A stretch of 64,000 nucleotides of DNA. Origin: Bacteroidetes bacterium SB0662_bin_6. Its GTDB lineage: Bacteria; Bacteroidota; Rhodothermia; Rhodothermales; VXPQ01. Both the position numbers and the translations under genes were made by a program. The notes below the pieces were generated by a model. It ran no database searches, was not told where the DNA came from, and saw only the letters and a program-made list of their open reading frames with translations. Shown one piece after another: positions 10,153 through 19,720 of the stretch. Positions within the stretch are counted from its first letter, which is position 1, and every line of letters begins with the position of its first letter. Where the stretch lies: positions 186,001 through 250,000 of the forward strand of contig VXPQ01000046.1 of NCBI GenBank assembly GCA_009839485.1, written 5' to 3'.

Positions 10153-12275
10153 CGCACAAGGATCATGGTTCGGGTTTGGGTTTCGGTTCCGGTGCGCAAA
10201 CGGTACAGGTACGTTCCGGTCGGCAGATCACCGGCATCGAAACGGACTTCATGGTTTCCTGCGAGTTGTATCCCGTCCACAAGCGTAGATACGACACGTC
10301 CAGTCAGATCGTACACAGACAACTCAACGGAATCGGAACGGTCCAATGTGTACGTTACGGTTGTAGACGGATTAAACGGGTTCGGATAATTCTGCGAAAG
10401 GGATATGCCACCCGGTAGTTCGTCCGAATCGACGGACACGGACGCATCTATATACAAAGGCGCATACACCAAAGAATTGCCAGGTATTCCGTGCCGATAC
10501 CGCCATGTTCGCTTGAGTTGTTCGATAACCACGGGTGTCCGCGTGGGTAGGAATTCATCACGCACATACGTTACTGCTCGAAGCCAGTCGTCTGGGGTCT
10601 TGGCCGGGGAAGATTTGACATCGCCCCAACGCGCTGATTCCGCAAGGATGATCTGGCGAACTTCATCAACACGGACATCCCAACGAGCAAGTACGGCCTC
10701 GTTGCTCAAGGCTCCGCCATCAGAGAAATGTTGTTGTGCAAGTTCGGAGAACCGCCGCCGATACTGGTTCGATGCCATCAACTGTTGGTGAATCCATTGC
10801 GGATTGCTAAACCTGAATTCGTCTCCCGTGGGAAAGGGGCCGGTCCGGTTGTGAGACTTACCCCATGAGGGTACATGGAAAAGCGAATGCTCCGCATCAT
10901 GTACAAACCATGTAAATCCCCGTTCACCTTCACGATTGCGCATACCGAACCAATTCTTTGTCCCTTTGGCATCCACCTGGGCTGGACCGTCCGTGTTTCC
11001 GGTCCAGAAAATAATGAGCATGTATTGGATCAGGTTGTCCGCATCCAGTAGTACCGGATAATCGGGGTTGCGCGACCCGTCCGGGTTCAGCCCTTGCAGT
11101 TTCATGTACAGTGAATCGCGTTTCCCCCAAGTAGTCAAAGCGGCCAGTTTGTTCGCTTCGTCGTAAAGGGTGCGCCATGCGTCTTCTGTTCCATCCCCGA
11201 CTTCCATGTTATAGGCGTTCGTCTTGATGACATCGTAGTCATCCTTATCCCCGCCGAGGTATAATTCACCGTGCCAGTGATCTGCCCGTTCCTGCGTTTG
11301 GAAAACACCCCAATACTGACCGTTCAGGTATAGATGGTAGTAGCGACTGCGGGTATACGGAACGTTCATATCCCGTTGGGTATCGCGGGAAAACACGTCC
11401 CGGACCATCGTATTGTGTGCAGACCCACTGGCAGACCAAGAAAAGGTTTGTGCAGTGCGCAGGTCGAACTTGTCGAACTCGTCCGTTCCCTCGTCCCCAA
11501 ACAGGTCATACCGCAGGTTCTTCGGCCCATAACTTCCTCGAAAATACAGTCGGAAGGAGTGCTTGGGCATGGTAATTCTGCGACTAAATCCCCCGCGAAT
11601 GCGGATGCCCGCATTGACCGCAAATCCTTCACGATCTCCATGCCTTGCCAATGGTCCGGTTTCCGCCGGAAAGTCTGGGGGATAAATCAGTTCAATGGAA
11701 GCGGGGCGTTCCCAATCTCTCCCGCGTTCCTGTGCATTGGGGTGTATTCCTCGCTGTTCGTCAAAGAGGGAATCGAACGGAAGAACGATGGAAAAGGATG
11801 GAACGGCCAGCAATGCCGCAATGACTTCTTCTTCCCGCCCTTCGACAATCTCCGGGTCCATGCCCATATCCACGGTGTGTCCTCCCCAATATGAAGGCCA
11901 CCCTTTTGCCACCATGTTTTCCTGTGTCTGCCGAATCACGTCTTCCGGGAAGATGTACGTGCGGGTCTCAATGGACGAAGGCTCCGTGCCATCCATGAAA
12001 GTAGCAGCACGCACCACGGTCGTTTCATCTATGTATAGCGGATCGGTGTAGAGTATCCCGTTTTCTTCCGAGGGGTCCGAACTGTCCAGCGTATAGCGGA
12101 CAGTGCCCCCCGACGTTCCGGGTGACAAACTCAACGAAAATGGTTCGTCGAGAACTGTCCCCGGCGCACTGAACGCAGGCGAATCAAGTGTTGTAGATTT
12201 CGACATCTGTGCAAAAACGGGGGACGATATACAAAGGGAAAGGGCTAAAGCCCACAGAAACCATGTGGTTCGCAT
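10149..12275 (-). CDS. CotH kinase-family secreted protein with T9SS sorting tail
   Basis: This is a 708-aa exported protein. Residues 1-22 form a signal peptide ending VFAQ. Residues about 30-110 resemble the chitobiase/beta-hexosaminidase C-terminal fold (GGTVRYTLDSSDPSEENG). The CotH-like atypical kinase domain follows (MPKHSFRLYFRGSYGPKN, YYHLYLNGQYWGVFQTQERA). The last about 85 residues are a type IX secretion sorting domain (SQNYPNPFNPSTTVTYTLD) ending in MILVR. It is therefore predicted to be secreted or surface-attached; its target is unknown. A hairpin-rich leader precedes the start. Confidence 0.88.
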   Translation of the reverse strand: MRTTWFLWALALSLCISSPVFAQMSKSTTLDSPAFSAPGTVLDEPFSLSLSPGTSGGTVRYTLDSSDPSEENGILYTDPLYIDETTVVRAATFMDGTEPSSIETRTYIFPEDVIRQTQENMVAKGWPSYWGGHTVDMGMDPEIVEGREEEVIAALLAVPSFSIVLPFDSLFDEQRGIHPNAQERGRDWERPASIELIYPPDFPAETGPLARHGDREGFAVNAGIRIRGGFSRRITMPKHSFRLYFRGSYGPKNLRYDLFGDEGTDEFDKFDLRTAQTFSWSASGSAHNTMVRDVFSRDTQRDMNVPYTRSRYYHLYLNGQYWGVFQTQERADHWHGELYLGGDKDDYDVIKTNAYNMEVGDGTEDAWRTLYDEANKLAALTTWGKRDSLYMKLQGLNPDGSRNPDYPVLLDADNLIQYMLIIFWTGNTDGPAQVDAKGTKNWFGMRNREGERGFTWFVHDAEHSLFHVPSWGKSHNRTGPFPTGDEFRFSNPQWIHQQLMASNQYRRRFSELAQQHFSDGGALSNEAVLARWDVRVDEVRQIILAESARWGDVKSSPAKTPDDWLRAVTYVRDEFLPTRTPVVIEQLKRTWRYRHGIPGNSLVYAPLYIDASVSVDSDELPGGISLSQNYPNPFNPSTTVTYTLDRSDSVELSVYDLTGRVVSTLVDGIQLAGNHEVRFDAGDLPTGTYLYRLRTGTETQTRTMILVR

Positions 12276-12277
12276 TT

Positions 12278-12445
12278 ATCTGCTCTGACTTGGAGGATTG
12301 AGACCCCGGACCAAAAGGAGCCGGGCCGTTCCTCCATCAGAGCAGATTGCGTGATAGCCCTGCCTATTCGCCTGTCCGGGTGTACGGCCCGGACATTTGG
12401 TGCGGCTATGGTATTCAGCAGGTAACCCGGCGCGGGGTCAACCTG
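12278..12445 (-). promoter_or_regulatory. Structured 5' leader of the CotH-family gene (three stem-loops)
   Basis: Three inverted repeats follow one another in the 170 nt before the CotH start. At 12419-12445 CAGGT pairs with ACCTG. At 12373-12395 a perfect 8-bp stem TGTCCGGG/CCCGGACA encloses a 7-nt loop. At 12278-12347 an 11-bp perfect stem (ATCTGCTCTGA with its complement) encloses an inner TGGAGG/CCTCCA stem and a CCCGG/CCGGG stem; this hairpin ends 2 nt before the start codon. The arrangement suggests translational control. No known riboswitch class is recognised. The 310 bases between this gene and tsaC hold nothing else that I can support. Confidence 0.45.
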
Positions 12446-12585
12446 CCCGATGGAGGTTGCTGCAGTATACGTAATCGTTAATAGGATTGCTATCGCTCTC
12501 ACCCTTGCATTCTAACCTCAACGCCGGATTCCGATTTCTCCACTTCGCGGGACCGGATCCCGATCCTGTTTCGTATGTCTTCCCC

Positions 12586-13569
12586 ATGAAGACCATCGTC
12601 ACAGACTCTCCCGAAGAAGCCGCCTCGTTCATCCGGTCCGGTGAAACCGCTGCCTTTCCGACAGAAACCGTATACGGGCTGGGAGCGGACGCTTTCAACA
12701 CCGTAGCGGTTCGGAAGATATTCGAGGCCAAGGGAAGACCTACGGACAATCCGCTTATTGCTCATATTGCGGATGTTGGAGAGGTGGACCAGATTGCTGA
12801 CTTTTCGTCGATGGTTGCTCAGCGTCTCGCAGAGCGCTTCTTTCCGGGGCCGCTGACCCTTGTGCTCCCCAAACGTCCGGACGTGCCTCCTGTGGTCACT
12901 GCGGGTCTCGATACGATCGCCGTGCGCGCACCGGAGCATAAGATGGCTCGGGCGCTTCTGCGAGCCTGTGCCCGTCCTGTGGCGGCGCCCTCGGCCAATC
13001 GTTCGGGAAGGCCAAGCCCTACCACCTGGCAGGCGGTACTCGAAGACCTTGACGGGCGAATTCCCTGCGTGCTTCGGGGCAAGCCGTCGATTGTCGGCTT
13101 GGAATCGACGGTCATCGACTGTACGACGGATATTCCTCGCGTACTACGGTTGGGGGGCGTATCACTGGAGGCGCTCCGGGAAGTAGTTCCAGATATGCAA
13201 GGCCCTCAGAACAATCCGGTAGGCGTGCCGCGAAGCCCTGGCCTACGACACCGGCATTATGCGCCGACGGCCCGGGTGATACTGGTCGACAAGGCGCCTT
13301 CCAGTCCGCCCAGGGAAAAAGCGGGATATATCGGAATGGAATCCCCTGGAGAAGATACACAGAGCAGCTCCGAAAAAGGCTGGCACCTTGTGGAGCGGGT
13401 CGCCACACCCCAAGCGTACGCACACCACCTCTTCGATTTCATGCGGCGCTGTGACGCAGCGGAGGTAGAGACCATTTACTGCCAGACCGTGGAACCGACC
13501 GGGATTGGGGCAGCCATCATGGACCGCCTGCAACGGGCAGCAAGAGGGAGTGCGGGAAGCCACTCATGA
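12586..13569 (+). CDS. tsaC: L-threonylcarbamoyladenylate synthase, Sua5/YwlC type
   Basis: This enzyme makes threonylcarbamoyl-AMP for the t6A37 modification of ANN-decoding tRNAs. Residues about 5-200 are the YrdC/Sua5 domain (GETAAFPTETVYGLGADAFN, RPTDNPLIAHI, APSANRSGRPSPTTWQAV). The C-terminal about 90 residues form the extra Sua5 domain, so the protein is the long Sua5 form rather than the short TsaC form. I prefer the ATG at 12586 (MKTIVTDSPEEAA, 327 aa) over the in-frame start at 12487, which only adds non-conserved residues. Confidence 0.92.
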   Translation: MKTIVTDSPEEAASFIRSGETAAFPTETVYGLGADAFNTVAVRKIFEAKGRPTDNPLIAHIADVGEVDQIADFSSMVAQRLAERFFPGPLTLVLPKRPDVPPVVTAGLDTIAVRAPEHKMARALLRACARPVAAPSANRSGRPSPTTWQAVLEDLDGRIPCVLRGKPSIVGLESTVIDCTTDIPRVLRLGGVSLEALREVVPDMQGPQNNPVGVPRSPGLRHRHYAPTARVILVDKAPSSPPREKAGYIGMESPGEDTQSSSEKGWHLVERVATPQAYAHHLFDFMRRCDAAEVETIYCQTVEPTGIGAAIMDRLQRAARGSAGSHS

Positions 13570-13588
13570 AACGGTAGAACGGCACCTT

Positions 13589-13900
13589 CTACCCACTCCT
13601 CCTGTACAACACAAAAATCCAGCCGGCGCAGATGACGAGGCCGTAGGCTTCCCGGGCCGTCTCTGAAAACGCTCCTTCGCCGGCGGCTACGAGACTTCCC
13701 AGGAGGATCACTGCCCAGACGACGCACAGCACCATATAGGCCAGGGCAAGCGGCCGGGGAAATCGCCCCAATGCGAAGAGGATGCAGTGAATGGCGGCGG
13801 CGCCGTATACCCCTGCCCAGGCCAGCGCATCCGGATCATTGTGCTGAAATGCCCCCCAGGCGATGAAAAACAGCAGGGCAACCGCATTGGCGATCCGCAT
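13589..13900 (-). CDS. TMEM220-like small membrane protein
   Basis: A protein of about 103 aa with three or four hydrophobic helices and the motif AFQHNDPDALAW near the N-terminus, matching the TMEM220 family of unknown function. The ATG at 13900 lies 3 nt after the stop codon of the upstream isomerase-like gene, and a TTG at 13903 abuts that stop exactly. The two genes are probably co-transcribed. Convergent with tsaC. Confidence 0.75.
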   Translation of the reverse strand: MRIANAVALLFFIAWGAFQHNDPDALAWAGVYGAAAIHCILFALGRFPRPLALAYMVLCVVWAVILLGSLVAAGEGAFSETAREAYGLVICAGWIFVLYRRSG

Positions 13901-13903
13901 CAA

Positions 13904-14914
13904 TCAGGCCTGTTCGTCCTTGGAGAAAGCGGAATCGAACGCTGCGCCGGGTTGCTCAAAGTCGATATCCTTCGTGAAAGCGCATGCCTCGGCGGCACCC
14001 TGCTCCCTTTCCATGCCGCTGTCCTCCCATTCGATGCTGAGCGGGCCCTGGTAGCCGATCCGGTTCAATGCCCGGATGATCTCCTCGAAATTGATCGCTC
14101 CGCGGCCCACCGAACGAAAATCCCAGTACCGGTCTGGATGCCCGAAATCGAGATGCCCCCCGAACACACCGCCTGCGGTGGGCGTCTCAGACCACCACAC
14201 GTCCTTGATATGCGCATGATAGATTCGATCCGGGAACGCGTCGATGAAACGGACATAATCCACGCCCTGGTACCCGAGGTGGCTGGGGTCGTAGTTGAAC
14301 CCGAAGGCTTCCCTGTTATCTAATGCGTCAAGCGCGCGCCGGGAGCTGGCGATGTCGAAGGCGATCTCCGTAGGATGCACCTCCAGTGCGAACCGGATGC
14401 CCTCCTCGTCGAAAACATCCAGAATCGGGTTGAACCGATTGGCAAAATCCTCATATCCCTTGTCGATCATGCCCGGCTTGTTGGGCGGAAAGGAATAGAG
14501 CAGGTGCCAGATGGAACTTCCGGTAAAGCCGTTCACGACCGGCACGCCAAGCCGGGCGGCCGCGCGAGCCGTATTCGCAAGTTCCTCCGCGGCGCGGGTG
14601 CGCACACCTTCCGGATCGCCGTCCCCCCAGACATGCGGGGGCAAAATGGCTTCGTGGCGCTCGTCAATGAGATCGCATACCGCCTGACCGACCAGATGAT
14701 TGCTGATGGCCCAGACTTTCAGCCCGTATTTCGCAAGCAGATCGTGCCGGCCCTGACAATAACCGTCGTCCGACAGCGCCTTGTCCACCTCGAAATGATC
14801 CCCCCAACAGGCCAACTCGAGGCCGTCGTACCCCCAGCCGGAGGCCTTCTCTGCGAGCGTTTCCAGGGGCAAATCGGCCCACTGCCCCGTAAATAAAGTA
14901 ACCGGTCGTGCCAT
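13904..14914 (-). CDS. Sugar phosphate isomerase/epimerase (TIM-barrel, xylose-isomerase-like)
   Basis: A 336-aa protein of the AP-endonuclease-2/xylose isomerase-like TIM-barrel superfamily. Metal-ligand motifs include [13 protein letters not shown] (Glu, His), [14 protein letters not shown] (Asp, His), [10 protein letters not shown] (His, Lys, Asp) and a final Glu in [10 protein letters not shown]. Such proteins isomerise or epimerise sugars or cyclitols, but the substrate cannot be named. It probably forms an operon with the TMEM220-like gene. The 282 bases upstream (14915-15196) hold nothing that I can identify. Confidence 0.85.
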   Translation of the reverse strand: MARPVTLFTGQWADLPLETLAEKASGWGYDGLELACWGDHFEVDKALSDDGYCQGRHDLLAKYGLKVWAISNHLVGQAVCDLIDERHEAILPPHVWGDGDPEGVRTRAAEELANTARAAARLGVPVVNGFTGSSIWHLLYSFPPNKPGMIDKGYEDFANRFNPILDVFDEEGIRFALEVHPTEIAFDIASSRRALDALDNREAFGFNYDPSHLGYQGVDYVRFIDAFPDRIYHAHIKDVWWSETPTAGGVFGGHLDFGHPDRYWDFRSVGRGAINFEEIIRALNRIGYQGPLSIEWEDSGMEREQGAAEACAFTKDIDFEQPGAAFDSAFSKDEQA

Positions 14915-15196
14915 GATGCAATAAGGTGTTTTCGGTCTATAATTGTTGCGGTATACGGACTTCGTTGAAGGGTAGAAACCTACCGATAACGCGGTTGCGA
15001 GTCAAGGGATACTTTGATCAAGTTCACTTCGCTCAGCACTGCACGTTCGTAAGTACGGGACGTCATGATTGCATCGTCGGAATCAGTAGGGAACACTGCG
15101 GATTCGGGGCGTCGCGGACGTGAAGCGCCCTTTGGGAGGTAGAGAGGGGCGCGCTGGCCGCATCATTCCTCATTATGTGGGGCCGGTCACGGAGCG

Positions 15197-16564
15197 TTAC
15201 CAGCCGATCCTGCGCTTTTGCGGCTGGGGCCGGGGGTTCGCGGGGGCTTCCGGATTCTCCCTTTCCGAAACCGTCTCGACGGGCGGCGACGAACTCTCTT
15301 CGACCGCCGTGTCGGCAGGCGCTTGCCCTGCAATAACGCCGGACGGAATCCGGGTTGCCGCATCCGTATCCTCAAGACGGGATAGCGTAGTGCCGGTATA
15401 GTAGAAATCCAGAATCTCCTTGTAGGACATGCCGCGCTTCGCCATATCGTGCGCACCCCATTGGCTCAATCCGACACCGTGTCCGTATCCCTGTCCGGTA
15501 AAGATGTATTCGTTGCCTTGCCGCTCGGCATCGAACCGCATGCTGCGGAGCGACCGCGGCCCGAAATGCCAGATTACGACGAGGCGGAACTCGTTTCCGG
15601 TGACGGAACGCCGCTGCCCGTTCTGCATGAGCAGGGAAACCGAGGCGATCCGGCCATCCGGACTGCGCTGGTCCAGAAGGAACCCGACAACTTCCCCGCC
15701 GAATTTTTTACCCAGTTCGGCCAGCAGCTTCGGGCGCGGAACGCGGGTAACCCATTCGGCGTGGGGCGATTGTTTGCCGTACGGATCGGATTTGCCCCGC
15801 AGGTAAGGAACAGGCGACGACGACCACACGGATTCGTTGTCGGCGGTGTGGCCACCGCTGGAGGAATGGTAGACGGCCTGAATGGGTTTGCCGCGATATG
15901 TCAACACCTCCCCTTCCGTACGGCGAGCCGCCTCGAGAGCCAGAGGAAGAATCACGTCCTCTCCCCGGTATACCTGGGAACGGGTGTCGTCTACGAGGTC
16001 GTAGTCCGGTCCGTATTTAGTCGGCGCGTTCAGTACGTAGGTGCGGGCGAGTACGGCCATGGCCTTCGATCCTTCCAGGTCGTCGAGGCCGTATTCCGTG
16101 GATACGACGGAGGCTACATAGGCTTCGAGCGGGACGGCATTGATCAGTTCCAGCGTCTGATCGGTCTGATCCGGCGAGATAAGCAGATTCCCTGCGTACC
16201 GCCTCGGGGCCTGCCCGGCCTCATCTTCTCCTATCCCGATACCGAAAGAGGCGCCGTCCACCGGTTCGGCGCGAAGAGACTCCGCGTACAAGGTGAGCGC
16301 ATCCGACGATATCCGGAGTTCGTTCGAAGGTCCGTACGGGGAGATCAGCACGGTCTGCCCGGTCTCCATCTCCAGAAGGGCGTCGGTGTACTCCCCGGCG
16401 TGAAGCCGCACGACGCCCTCATATGCGGAGAGCGTAATGCTTGTGGGCGCCTGCCTGTCGAGCAGGCGTATCCGCACGTCCTGGGCTTGCGACGGAAGGG
16501 TATAAAGCGCCAGAACCAGGGTCGCTGCTTTGTACGGAAGAATGGAGCGCAACAAGGGGGTCAT
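15197..16564 (-). CDS. SpoIID/LytB domain protein, secreted
   Basis: A protein of about 455 aa. The start at 16564 (MTPLLRSILPYKAATLVLAL) gives a normal signal peptide; the 18-codon extension does not. The SpoIID/LytB core spans about residues 110-410 (LEAYVASVVSTEYG, AVYHSSSGGHTADNESVW, GQGYGHGVGLSQWGAHDMAK). In the family such domains cleave denuded peptidoglycan glycan strands or stimulate amidases. In a non-sporulating lineage it is likely a cell-wall remodelling protein. A short Pro/Glu-rich tail of no known function follows the domain. Confidence 0.85.
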   Translation of the reverse strand: MTPLLRSILPYKAATLVLALYTLPSQAQDVRIRLLDRQAPTSITLSAYEGVVRLHAGEYTDALLEMETGQTVLISPYGPSNELRISSDALTLYAESLRAEPVDGASFGIGIGEDEAGQAPRRYAGNLLISPDQTDQTLELINAVPLEAYVASVVSTEYGLDDLEGSKAMAVLARTYVLNAPTKYGPDYDLVDDTRSQVYRGEDVILPLALEAARRTEGEVLTYRGKPIQAVYHSSSGGHTADNESVWSSSPVPYLRGKSDPYGKQSPHAEWVTRVPRPKLLAELGKKFGGEVVGFLLDQRSPDGRIASVSLLMQNGQRRSVTGNEFRLVVIWHFGPRSLRSMRFDAERQGNEYIFTGQGYGHGVGLSQWGAHDMAKRGMSYKEILDFYYTGTTLSRLEDTDAATRIPSGVIAGQAPADTAVEESSSPPVETVSERENPEAPANPRPQPQKRRIGW

Positions 16565-16750
16565 CAGGTCGCCAACGTATCTCGGAGAGGCTTCCGGCAC
16601 GCCCGACCATGGCCTCATGGCGGTCCGGGGTATTTTCGCTCTCCTCTTTTAAGATAAAGACCTGTTGGGATCAATGAACACGAGGTCGAGAGGTTCCGGG
16701 GGCGGGCTCGCCTCCGACTGTTCACCACCCGGAAGCCTGTGCAGCACATG

Positions 16751-16773
16751 CCGGGAGCGGCAGAGCCTCCCGG
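16751..16773. terminator. Stem-loop downstream of the choice-of-anchor-B gene
   Basis: CCGGGAG and CTCCCGG form a 7-bp GC-rich stem with a 9-nt loop, about 19 nt downstream of the stop codon of the gene at 16792. No T-run follows on the transcribed strand, so it is at best a weak intrinsic terminator or an mRNA 3' stabiliser. Confidence 0.35.
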
Positions 16774-16791
16774 CCCGACGGGTCCTCCCTG

Positions 16792-18474
16792 TTACTTGAC
16801 CAGCGTCATCGTGCGGGCCATGACCTCTTCCCCGACCTGTAAGCGATACACGTACGAACCGCTCGGTAAATTGCCCCCGTCGAACCGCACCGTGTGATGG
16901 CCCGCAGGCAGGGAACCGTCGACGAGCACCGCCACTTCCTGTCCGAGCAAATCGTACACCGTAAGACGAACTCTGCCGGCCTGCGGCAATGCATACCGTA
17001 TCGTCGTCTCCGGATTGAACGGGTTCGGATAATTGCCAAGGAGCACCACTTCGACAGGCAACTCCTCGCTCTCTGCGCTTACGCCTACCGATAAGGACGG
17101 CGGCGCAAGAACAAATAACCCGTCATTGATGCTGGAAACCGCAATGATTCCGCTTTCGAAATAGGGATAACTGCTCCAGGCTCCGTCAAAGCTTGGAGCA
17201 TCCGAGGCAGGATGAACATCGAAGTACGCCACTTCGCGGATATCATCGAGCGACAACTCGCCGTCGTAGGAAATATCCATGACACGCAATCCGGCCGTAT
17301 AGTTCGCTTCGTACAATCTGTCCCCGCGGATGTACAGGTTATGATCTGCAGCGGTGGTCGGCCCGTACCAGGCGCCCACAAAAACGGGATCGTCCAGTTC
17401 CTCTACATCGAAGATCAAGGTACGGGTCTTAGTCTCTTCACCCTCATCCAGTTCGTCGTTTACGAAAAGATAGCGGTGGTCCTCCGTCAGCCATCCCTGA
17501 TGTGTGTAGCGAGGATTCGGGTATCCGAATACACCGAGTTCTTCGGGCGAAGCCGGGTCCGTCACATCCGTAATAGCTCCGCCTGTCTCGTCGGCAGTGA
17601 AGCAAATGTCTTTCCCGGCGTATCTTGCATCCTGTCCGTTGTAACGAACGCATTGCGCATCGTGCGTGTAGCTACTGGTTGTGCGACCTCTTACGGAGGA
17701 ATCGTAGCACCCTGCGAACACGGGCTGCGCCGGATCGCTCATGTCCACGATATGCGGGCCCGCACCACATGAAAATCCGGACGGCGCCTGCTGAGCACCT
17801 ATACCCACGATATATACATGATCCGATATATCGTTGACCACCACATTATGCGCCGACTCGAAGGCGTCGTACAATGCGGTGGGCTCAAAGGTCACCGGGG
17901 CATCGGTCACATCCCGCAGTTGCGCAAGATCGAACACCTGCATGCCGTGCGAGCGGGCAGCATCGGCTACAATGACGGCATGATCGTTCACGACCTTTAT
18001 ATCGCGCCACCAACTGGCCTGGCTGCCAGGCGTCATCGGTAACGTTCCGACGAACAAGGGGTTTTCGGGATCGCGCAGATCGAAAAACGCAGCGCCGTAG
18101 ACCCCCCCGAGCAGCGCGTACTCGACACCCGTAACCGGATCGGTCCACCCCCAGATGTCATTGAAGCAGTCGTACGCAGACGAAGAAGGGCAAAATCCCC
18201 CCATATCCTCCCGGGGGAAAAAAGCCAGCAAATCCAGATCCTTGCAGGGATACCCGGCGGCTTCTCCATCCACGCAGGGCACCCGCCCTGTGATGCGCGC
18301 CCTTCGGGAAACTCCGTCGTGCGCGTCTTCCGCGCGAACCGACGCGGCTTTGCCGTCCCGGACCTGCTGCTGGAAAAATCGAGCCGAAGAAGCTTCTGCG
18401 GAGGAAACCACGAACAGAAATACAAGACCGGCAAGAGCGCCAACACTGGCGATGAACCTGGTGAGGGCCGACAT
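16792..18474 (-). CDS. Choice-of-anchor B family protein with T9SS sorting tail
   Basis: A 560-aa exported protein. The signal peptide covers about residues 1-28. The body matches the choice-of-anchor-B family (CKDLDLLAFFPREDMGG, FNDIWGWTDPVTGVEYALLG), with repeated LVIVD-like beta-propeller units (ADHNLYIRGDRLYEANYTAGL). The C-terminal about 85 residues are a type IX secretion signal (LGNYPNPFNPETTIRYALPQ ending in TMTLVK). It should be secreted or anchored at the surface; the ligand is unknown. Confidence 0.87.
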   Translation of the reverse strand: MSALTRFIASVGALAGLVFLFVVSSAEASSARFFQQQVRDGKAASVRAEDAHDGVSRRARITGRVPCVDGEAAGYPCKDLDLLAFFPREDMGGFCPSSSAYDCFNDIWGWTDPVTGVEYALLGGVYGAAFFDLRDPENPLFVGTLPMTPGSQASWWRDIKVVNDHAVIVADAARSHGMQVFDLAQLRDVTDAPVTFEPTALYDAFESAHNVVVNDISDHVYIVGIGAQQAPSGFSCGAGPHIVDMSDPAQPVFAGCYDSSVRGRTTSSYTHDAQCVRYNGQDARYAGKDICFTADETGGAITDVTDPASPEELGVFGYPNPRYTHQGWLTEDHRYLFVNDELDEGEETKTRTLIFDVEELDDPVFVGAWYGPTTAADHNLYIRGDRLYEANYTAGLRVMDISYDGELSLDDIREVAYFDVHPASDAPSFDGAWSSYPYFESGIIAVSSINDGLFVLAPPSLSVGVSAESEELPVEVVLLGNYPNPFNPETTIRYALPQAGRVRLTVYDLLGQEVAVLVDGSLPAGHHTVRFDGGNLPSGSYVYRLQVGEEVMARTMTLVK

Positions 18475-18566
18475 GATTGGCTTGGGGTATGACCAGCCGT
18501 GGATATGGGAGATTATTACAGATTATCAACACACCAAGTGTTTTACAAGCCATCTATATATTTTAA

Positions 18567-18598
18567 CTGTAACATTACAGACTACATGTGTAACATTA
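18567..18598. promoter_or_regulatory. Direct and inverted repeats upstream of the choice-of-anchor-B gene
   Basis: TGTAACATTA occurs twice, at 18568-18577 and 18589-18598, exactly 21 bp apart, so both face the same side of the helix. The first lies inside the inverted repeat CTGTAACATTACAG. The region is AT-rich and about 100 bp upstream of the gene start, in a 424-bp gap between divergent genes. The rest of the gap shows no gene. A dimeric regulator site is plausible but unproven. Confidence 0.4.
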
Positions 18599-18898
18599 TT
18601 GTAACCTTATAGATAGATCTGTATTCGGAATCGGCGGATTCGTAAACAACCTGCTGAGTTCGGCGATTGGTGGCATGGCCATCGCACACTGGCTCTGGGT
18701 ATGGATCCGGACATGATGGGGCACACGGTGCGGCTATCTGGATCATTTTTAAATATTCAATCACCGAGAAGAGTGCGTTTGAAACACGTAAGGAGCTTGA
18801 ACTCAGGAGAGGAACGGGGCAAACGATGGCTGCTTGGGGATCCCGGGCCTGCGGACTTCGTTCGCAGACGCACCATCCCTCTGCACAAACCTCCCGCC

Positions 18899-19678
18899 AT
18901 GCTTATCGATACGCATGCACACCTGTATCTCGACCGGTTCGAAGGCGATCTGGAGGCCGTGATCGACCGGGCCCGCGAGGCCGGCGTAACGCGGATACTG
19001 CTGCCTGCTATCGACGTGCCATCCGTGCATCGCGCCCTGGAATTGTGCAAGCGGTTTGACGGCCTGTACGCCATGGCCGCCCTGCACCCAACGGAAACGA
19101 AAGAGGCAACCTCTTCGGATTTCGATGCGGTGGCGGCGCTATGCGACGATCCGCATGTGGTGGCCGTAGGCGAATCCGGCCTCGATTACTACTGGGACCG
19201 CTCCTTTGACAACCGGCAGCAGGAATTTCTGCGCCTGCACATCCGGCTGGCTATGGACCGGAAACTGCCTATCGTCTTTCACAACCGGGAAGCCTTCGGC
19301 GATCTGATCCGGATTGTCGAAGAGGAATGGGGGAATTCAAAGGAGATGGACGGCCGGCGAGGCGTGTTTCACTGCTTCACGGGTACGCCCGAAGAGGCCG
19401 CGCGCATCGTGCAGGCCGGGTTTGTGGTCGGTATCGGGGGCATCGTAACCTTCAAAAATGCCGGTCTGGCCGAGTGCGTACGCAGCATCCCCCTCGACCG
19501 GATGGTGCTCGAAACCGATGCGCCCTGGCTTGCGCCTATGCCATACAGAGGCAAACGAAACGAGCCCGCCTATGTACGCTTTGTGGCGGAACGGCTGGCC
19601 TTGGAAAAAGGGGTGTCGCTGGAAAAAGTGGCCGAGGTTACAAGCCGGACGGCCCGGGAGGTTTTCGGGATTGGGTAG
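18899..19678 (+). CDS. tatD: TatD family metal-dependent hydrolase (DNase)
   Basis: A 259-aa TIM-barrel hydrolase. MLIDTHAHLYLDRFEGD gives the first metal-binding HxH; VAVGESGLDYYWDRS supplies the Glu; FHNREAF and HCFTGTPEEA supply His residues; and VLETDAPWLAP carries the catalytic Asp. I prefer the ATG at 18899, because the 66 upstream in-frame codons lack family similarity. Members act as 3'-5' exonucleases or D-aminoacyl-tRNA deacylases. The last about 12 codons plus downstream bases are duplicated at 25590-25632, which marks the far edge of an accessory island. Confidence 0.92.
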   Translation: MLIDTHAHLYLDRFEGDLEAVIDRAREAGVTRILLPAIDVPSVHRALELCKRFDGLYAMAALHPTETKEATSSDFDAVAALCDDPHVVAVGESGLDYYWDRSFDNRQQEFLRLHIRLAMDRKLPIVFHNREAFGDLIRIVEEEWGNSKEMDGRRGVFHCFTGTPEEAARIVQAGFVVGIGGIVTFKNAGLAECVRSIPLDRMVLETDAPWLAPMPYRGKRNEPAYVRFVAERLALEKGVSLEKVAEVTSRTAREVFGIG

Positions 19679-19720
19679 GGCCTTGCAGGCGCCCTCCAGC
19701 TTTGTCAATACGCGCCTTGC

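Noticed and set aside
12245-12502. 85-codon leader frame overlapping the CotH start
   Set aside because: A signal-like N-terminus is present, but the frame passes through strong hairpins and has no conserved features, so an RNA leader is the better reading.
18803-19087. Minus-strand frame inside tatD
   Set aside because: Overlaps conserved TatD motifs, without start signals or domains.
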